From JBAYHA01 sp964605975 (GTDB taxonomy: Bacteria > Patescibacteriota > Patescibacteriia > UBA11705 > JABHMO01), in NCBI GenBank assembly GCA_964605975.1, contig CAZSER010000002.1:1-43059 (forward strand): 43,059 nucleotides of DNA. Reading direction: 5' to 3'. Positions 39,000-43,059 of the stretch are shown here, piece by piece; within the stretch, counting starts at the first letter, position 1; the number at the start of each line of letters is the position of its first letter. The position numbers were made by a program, and so were the translations under genes. The notes under the pieces are model-generated. The model was not told the DNA's origin and did not search any database. It saw only the letters and a list, made by a program, of their open reading frames with translations.

Positions 39000-39728
39000 A
39001 TGTCAAAAATATTTATCAAAGCAGAACATCTGCAAAAAACTTACTTAACGGAAGAAGTTGAAACCACCGCCCTAAAAGAAGCCAGTTTCCAAATTAACCA
39101 AGGAGAATTTGTGGCTATTATGGGACCATCTGGTTCAGGAAAATCAACATTGATGCATATCATTGGCTTTCTCGACAAACCAACAACGGGTAAATATTTT
39201 TTTAAAGAATCAAACATCGAAAAACTTTCCGAAGATGAGATGTCCAAAGTCCGCAATGAAGAAATTGGCTTTGTTTTTCAGTCTTTTAATCTCTTACCCC
39301 GAACAACCGTTTTTGAAAACATTAGACTTCCTTTGGTTTATAGCAAAATATCTCCAAATAAACATCAGCCCAAAGTTCTCTCCGCCATTAAAGCAGTAGG
39401 TTTAGAACATCGGGTTAATCATTTTTCTAATCAACTTTCTGGTGGAGAAAAACAAAGAGTAGCAATTGCCAGAGCCTTGGTTAATGATCCTGATTTGATT
39501 TTGGCTGACGAACCAACAGGGAATTTAGATTCTAAATCAGGAGGACAAATAATGAAAATTTTACAAGAATTAAATGAACAAGGAAAAACAATTATTATGG
39601 TGACTCATGAAAAAGAAACGGCTGAACACGCTCGTCGAATTATTAATATCAAAGATGGTGAAATTATCCGTGATTATTCTGTTTCTGAAAGAAAAATTAT
39701 CAAAGCGGGTGATGAATTAAAAAAATAA
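39000..39728 (+). CDS. ABC transporter ATP-binding protein (MacB/LolD type)
   Basis: A 242-residue ATPase from the ATG at 39000, four bases after the adaptor stop; a longer frame would overlap that gene. Walker A is GPSGSGKST (42-50), the Q-loop is FVFQSFNLLP, the signature LSGGEKQRVAIARAL starts at 146, and Walker B is LILADE (166-171) with the D-loop NLDS and H-loop VTHE. In E. coli MacB the ATPase and permease are fused; here they are separate proteins. It powers the permeases encoded downstream. Confidence 0.95.
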   Translation: MSKIFIKAEHLQKTYLTEEVETTALKEASFQINQGEFVAIMGPSGSGKSTLMHIIGFLDKPTTGKYFFKESNIEKLSEDEMSKVRNEEIGFVFQSFNLLPRTTVFENIRLPLVYSKISPNKHQPKVLSAIKAVGLEHRVNHFSNQLSGGEKQRVAIARALVNDPDLILADEPTGNLDSKSGGQIMKILQELNEQGKTIIMVTHEKETAEHARRIINIKDGEIIRDYSVSERKIIKAGDELKK

Positions 39729-39733
39729 GGAGC

Positions 39734-39775
39734 AAAAGAACAAGAAAAAAAAGAACAAAGGAACAATTGAACAAC
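39734..39775 (+). repeat. Degenerate tandem GAACAA repeats
   Basis: Just after the ATPase stop the motif GAACAA recurs four times with 9-15 nt steps in an A-rich, purine-rich stretch. It may be a slipped low-complexity repeat; no function is evident. Confidence 0.5.
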
Positions 39776-39779
39776 CCAA

Positions 39780-39876
39780 TTTGACATTCCGACTGTAATG
39801 GAGAAATCTCAAATTGGAAAATATAAACTGCAAACACGAGATCTCTCCATGCGCTTTGCTTAGTCGAGATGACAAA
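39780..39876. repeat. REP-like imperfect palindrome
   Basis: The left arm (39780-39810) read in reverse complement begins GAGATTTCTCCATTA and the right arm (39838-39876) begins GAGATCTCTCCATGC; both end near GTCG-(G/A)-ATG-A/T-CAAA. The right arm has about 10 extra bases. It breaks the otherwise tight efflux operon between ATPase and permease. The pattern recalls interspersed palindromes seen in many bacterial genomes. No copy was seen elsewhere in this window. The gap to 39935 otherwise holds A-rich DNA only. Confidence 0.6.
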
Positions 39877-39935
39877 GCAGAAAAAGAAAAAAACAAAAAA
39901 AGATTTACTTTTTATTTTTTAACTTTAAATAGAAA

Positions 39936-41171
39936 ATGCTTTTAAGAACAACCATAAAAATGTCTTTACAAAATTTACGCAAACAAAAAATGCGTACTTT
40001 TTTGACCATGTTGGGAATAATTATCGGCATTTCTTCGGTAATTTTGATTTCCAGTGTTATTGCCGGGGCGGAAAGCTTAATTACCAACCAACTACAAGGA
40101 ATTGGTACCAATTTAATTGGTGTTTTGCCTGGCGGAACGGGCGAAGATGGTCCGCCGGCGGCCGTTTTTGGTATTGTTATTACTACTTTGAAAGATGATG
40201 ATACTGAAGCTCTAAAAGACAGAATACCCCAAATTGTGGCGACATCTTCTTATGTCAGTAAAACCGAAGTGATAAATTATGAAAATCAAAAAACAACCGC
40301 CAGTATTTATGGTGTTTCTGCCGACTATCCCAAACTTTCGGAAACAGATACTTTGTTAGGTAATTTTTTTACAGAAGACGATAAAAAATCCCAAAATAAT
40401 GTTATTGTCCTGGGGCACGAAATTTGGAAAGATCTCTTTGACGGAAATAATCCAATTGGACAAAAAATCCAAATTGGCCAAACTCGTTTTACAGTTATTG
40501 GTGTAATGAAAGAACAAGGATCTGTTGGTTTTCAGAATACGGATCGTATGGTCTTTATGCCTGTGACAACTGCCCAAAAAAGAGTTCTCGGAATCGATTA
40601 CTTAGGCTACATGCGCTTAAAGGTTGATAAAAAAGAAAATATTGCTATCGCGCTAGAACAAGTTAATCAAATTTTACGAGAAAGACATAATATTGATGAT
40701 CCCGCAAAAGATGATTTTACGGCCAGAGATTCCGGTGATGCGGCTGAAACTTTGGGAACGGTTACGAATGCCTTACAGTTTTTTTTAATTGCGGTCGTTT
40801 CAATCTCTCTTCTAGTTGGAGGTATTGGAATTATGAATATCATGTTAGCAGCCGTCATTGAAAGAATTCGAGAAATCGGTTTACGCAAAGCAGTTGGAGC
40901 AACCAAAAAACAGATTGTTTGGCAGTTTCTGATTGAAACTTTAATTATTGCTTTTTTGGGAGCAATTATCGGATTGTTGTTGGGAATATTCTTGTCATTT
41001 CTCGTTTCCATTATTATTAATAAACTGGGATATGATTGGAATTTCGTAATTACCAATATTTCTTTAATTATTTCTATATTTTTTACTTTGGCAATTGGTG
41101 TCATCTTTGGACTGTATCCAGCCCAAAAAGCTTCTAAATTAAATCCCATTGAATCTTTACGCTACGAATAA
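39936..41171 (+). CDS. MacB-like ABC permease 1
   Basis: A 411-residue integral membrane permease of the FtsX/MacB type. Segment one is in LTMLGIIIGISSVILISSVI (about 24-43), followed by a large extracytoplasmic MacB core domain (about 45-280), then three segments near residues 285-395 with IGIMNIMLAAVIERIREIGL and the family coupling motif RKAVGATKKQI. It ends LYPAQKASKLNPIESLRYE, the standard FtsX end. It probably exports peptides, drugs or lipids with the ATPase and adaptor. It is a close paralogue of the next gene. About 207 nt of repeat-containing DNA separate it from the ATPase gene. Confidence 0.9.
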   Translation: MLLRTTIKMSLQNLRKQKMRTFLTMLGIIIGISSVILISSVIAGAESLITNQLQGIGTNLIGVLPGGTGEDGPPAAVFGIVITTLKDDDTEALKDRIPQIVATSSYVSKTEVINYENQKTTASIYGVSADYPKLSETDTLLGNFFTEDDKKSQNNVIVLGHEIWKDLFDGNNPIGQKIQIGQTRFTVIGVMKEQGSVGFQNTDRMVFMPVTTAQKRVLGIDYLGYMRLKVDKKENIAIALEQVNQILRERHNIDDPAKDDFTARDSGDAAETLGTVTNALQFFLIAVVSISLLVGGIGIMNIMLAAVIERIREIGLRKAVGATKKQIVWQFLIETLIIAFLGAIIGLLLGIFLSFLVSIIINKLGYDWNFVITNISLIISIFFTLAIGVIFGLYPAQKASKLNPIESLRYE

Positions 41172-41200
41172 AAAAGAGTTCAACCTATAAATCCTTAATT

Positions 41201-42445
41201 ATGTTAAAAAATTCAATACAAATTGCCATTGATTCTCTCCGCCGAAACCTGGGTAGAACTTTTTTAACTATTATGGGCATAGTCATTGGAATTATGGCCG
41301 TTATTGTTGTTCTTTCCGCCGGACAAGCGATTAAAGGATTGATTTTGCAAGAAGTCGAATCTTTTGGTTCTAACTATATTCAAATTGAACCAAAAACTCC
41401 CCAAGTTTCACAAAGCTCCTCAGAAAATTCATTTAGTATGGTTGGTGGATCAATTATAACTACCTTAAAAGAAAGTGATGCTGAAGCAATAACAAAACTA
41501 AATAATATTAGTGATTTTTATGCTGGAGTATTAGGACAAAAAGTTATTAGTTATGAAAGTGAACTAAAAAAAAGTTTTTTATTTGGCGTTAATGCTTCTT
41601 TTATCGACATCGATAGCGCAGAAATTGAATTTGGACGATTCTTTGATGAGGAAGAAAATTATTCTTTATCGAAAGTTGTTGTTCTTGGATCAAAATTAAA
41701 AAATACTCTTTTTGGCGATAATGAACCGATTGGCGAAACAATTCAAATCGGAAATGATAGTTATCAAGTTATTGGTGTACTGAAAGAAAAAGGTGCCACC
41801 TTCATGTTAGACATGGATAATATGGTTTTCTTGCCACTGAGAACTTTACAAAAAAGAATTTTAGGAATAGATTATGTCAGTTTTATTTTTACTCAAGTAA
41901 AAGATAACTCCATATCAGTAAGTACGGCTGAAGATATTGTTGAAATTTTGCGCCAAAGACACAAAATCAATGATCCGAACAAAGATGATTTCGCCGTAAC
42001 TACCATGGAACAAGCTATGAGTTTAGTTGGAGTTATCGTTAGTGGAATTCAAATTTTATTAATTGCGCTAGGCTCAATTTCTTTAATTGTTGGCGGAGTG
42101 GGGATTATGAATATCATGTATGTCTCGGTGACAGAAAGAACTTTTGAAATCGGTTTACGAAAATCATTGGGGGCCACACCAAAAGAAATTTTAGTTCAAT
42201 TTCTTTTTGAATCCGTTATTTTAACTATAGCTGGAGGTATAATTGGTATCTTACTTGGTCTTTTATTTTCATTATTCATTTCTATCATTGCCACAAAACA
42301 AGGCTTTGATTGGCAGTTTACCATTTCCTCTACCGGTTTAATTTCATCCTTGCTTATGTCTTCAATTATTGGTTTAGTTTTTGGGCTTTATCCAGCGAGA
42401 AAAGCGGCAAAACTAAACCCCATCGAAGCACTTAGAAAAGAATAA
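41201..42445 (+). CDS. MacB-like ABC permease 2
   Basis: A 414-residue permease, paralogous to permease 1. Shared features are the first segment (FLTIMGIVIGIMAVIVVLSA), the MacB core, GGVGIMNIMYVSVTERTFEI with GLRKSLGATPKEILVQFLFE, and the end LYPARKAAKLNPIEALRKE. The core has a Ser-rich insertion (SQSSSENSFSMVGG, about 69-82) absent from the other. Two permeases for one ATPase suggest a heterodimeric channel, or two homodimers sharing the ATPase. It lies 29 nt after permease 1. No terminator hairpin follows it. Confidence 0.9.
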   Translation: MLKNSIQIAIDSLRRNLGRTFLTIMGIVIGIMAVIVVLSAGQAIKGLILQEVESFGSNYIQIEPKTPQVSQSSSENSFSMVGGSIITTLKESDAEAITKLNNISDFYAGVLGQKVISYESELKKSFLFGVNASFIDIDSAEIEFGRFFDEEENYSLSKVVVLGSKLKNTLFGDNEPIGETIQIGNDSYQVIGVLKEKGATFMLDMDNMVFLPLRTLQKRILGIDYVSFIFTQVKDNSISVSTAEDIVEILRQRHKINDPNKDDFAVTTMEQAMSLVGVIVSGIQILLIALGSISLIVGGVGIMNIMYVSVTERTFEIGLRKSLGATPKEILVQFLFESVILTIAGGIIGILLGLLFSLFISIIATKQGFDWQFTISSTGLISSLLMSSIIGLVFGLYPARKAAKLNPIEALRKE

Positions 42446-42489
42446 CAAACAAAAATAAAACCTTAAAATCTTTTTTATATTATAATACC

Positions 42490-42518
42490 TTGAAATTATT
42501 TTCTTTTTTTGTTATTCT
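42490..42518 (+). promoter_or_regulatory. Promoter of tRNA-Leu and tRNA-Pro
   Basis: TTGAAA (42490-42495), 17 nt, TATTCT (42513-42518) with an extended TGT, about 20 nt before tRNA-Leu. Confidence 0.6.
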
Positions 42519-42538
42519 AAACTTATTCTTTATGCTAG

Positions 42539-42623
42539 GGGATCGTGGTGAAATTGGTAGACACGTATGCTTCAGGAGCATATGGGGAAACCCATGGGAG
42601 TTCGAGTCTCCCCGCTCCCACCA
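42539..42623 (+). tRNA. tRNA-Leu (anticodon CAG)
   Basis: An 85-nt class II tRNA with encoded CCA. Acceptor GGGATCG/CGCTCCC has one U-C mismatch at the fifth pair. The anticodon stem is TATGC/GCATA with loop TTCAGGA, the variable arm is about TGGGGAAACCCA, and the T loop is TTCGAGT. It reads CUG leucine codons. Confidence 0.93.
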
Positions 42624-42633
42624 ATTTTATTTC

Positions 42634-42711
42634 CGGGGTATAGCTCAGTTGGTCTAGAGTGCTGGGCTGGGGGTCCAGAGATCGTGAGTTCAAATCTCAC
42701 TACCCCGACCA
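42634..42711 (+). tRNA. tRNA-Pro (anticodon GGG)
   Basis: A 78-nt tRNA with encoded CCA. The C1-G72 pair is the usual proline identity mark; acceptor CGGGGTA/TACCCCG; anticodon stem CTGGG/TCCAG; loop CTGGGGG gives GGG, reading CCC/CCU. It lies 10 nt after tRNA-Leu and shares its promoter. Confidence 0.94.
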
Positions 42712-42714
42712 AAA

Positions 42715-42741
42715 AAATCCGAATTTATTTCGGATTTTTTT
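42715..42741 (+). terminator. Terminator of the tRNA-Leu/tRNA-Pro transcript
   Basis: Perfect 9-bp stem AAATCCGAA (42715-42723) with TTCGGATTT (42729-42737), 5-nt loop, then a T-rich run. Confidence 0.88.
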
Positions 42742-42824
42742 ATTTTTTTTAAAAAAATTTTTATTACTTCTTTAAACAAACTATCTATAAAATCAAGCTT
42801 TCTTTTACTCCCAAAAAATTTATT

Positions 42825-43059
42825 TCATAACAAACCCAAAAAATCCAAACCTAAATACGCAACTTCCAAATCAGTTAATCTTCCAGTCCTTAAATGATCT
42901 CTAAATTTATTCATCGGCATGAGCACAACCTCGGTAAATTCTTCTTTATCATTCTGTGGCTCTGAAATTTTTTTACAGTTTGTAGCCACAAAACAATAAC
43001 GATCCATCGTATTATAAGCACAATCTAAACATCTGCCAACAAACTGAAAATCCCCCGAA
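42825..43059 (-). CDS. Nudix hydrolase-like protein, C-terminal fragment
   Basis: The frame is open to the right edge, so at least 77 residues of the C-terminus are seen and the start and Nudix box lie outside. The segment MDRYCFVATNCKKISEPQND, then EEFTEVVLMPMNKFRDHLRTG matches the region after the Nudix box in ADP-ribose pyrophosphatase-like proteins: an aromatic-rich strand, EPQxDxxE, EV.LMPxxxF and a helix. It ends LTDLEVAYLGLDFLGLL with TGA. Substrate unknown. Confidence 0.6.
   Translation of the reverse strand, partial: SGDFQFVGRCLDCAYNTMDRYCFVATNCKKISEPQNDKEEFTEVVLMPMNKFRDHLRTGRLTDLEVAYLGLDFLGLL

Noticed and set aside
1..43059. Search for CRISPR arrays, insertion sequences and rRNA genes
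   Set aside because: No regularly spaced repeats, transposase or rRNA sequence was seen by eye in the window.
1..43059. Alternative genetic code (UGA as glycine)
   Set aside because: TGA terminates recO and the Nudix fragment at expected family ends, and no internal TGA occurs in conserved genes.

Overview
The window looks like a chromosomal segment of a Candidate Phyla Radiation (Patescibacteria) bacterium, probably of the Parcubacteria side; that placement is an inference. The supports are: an AT-rich genome; an S10/spc ribosomal cluster with no rpmD (uL30) between rpsE and rplO, a known CPR hallmark; few Shine-Dalgarno sequences; ribosomal proteins with lysine-rich tails; and many small or degenerate conserved proteins. 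TGA ends recO and the partial Nudix gene, so the UGA=Gly code of Gracilibacteria/Absconditabacteria does not apply.

Layout. 1-4718 (minus strand): tyrS, a small unknown gene and argS form a tight operon; downstream are bactofilin and a lipid-kinase-like gene with an altered nucleotide motif. 4928-9896 (minus): a VWA protein with an N-terminal HELAH (zincin-like) motif, followed by a large MoxR-like AAA+ ATPase. 9976-13188 (minus): valyl-tRNA synthetase with an apparently complete histidine phosphatase domain inserted in its catalytic region, the most unusual feature of the window. 13351-16026 (plus): a degenerate DHH-family protein, three tRNA genes (Ile-UAU, Val-GAC, Ala-GGC) and a GC-richer gene with its own strong promoter and Shine-Dalgarno sequence. 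16029-16115: back-to-back terminators held inside a longer inverted repeat.

16119-35599 (minus) is the translation block: rpsL-rpsG-fusA-(small unknown)-tuf-rpsJ, then a strong internal promoter with a structured leader, then rplC-D-W-B-rpsS-rplV-rpsC-rplP-rpmC-rpsQ-rplN-X-E-rpsN-H-rplF-R-rpsE-rplO-secY-adk-map-ruvX-recO, ending with a Cys-rich lipoprotein gene. Terminator-like hairpins at rplO/secY and secY/adk suggest that output falls stepwise along the operon.

35767-43059: an S2P-type membrane protease gene diverges from rpmB (L28, 55 aa). Next is a probable drug- or peptide-efflux operon: MarR regulator, MacA-like adaptor, LolD/MacB-type ATPase and two tandem MacB-like permeases. tRNA-Leu(CAG) and tRNA-Pro(GGG) follow, with a Nudix hydrolase fragment at the right edge. 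Promoters were found by eye as -35/-10 matches; their spacings were counted, but none has been tested.
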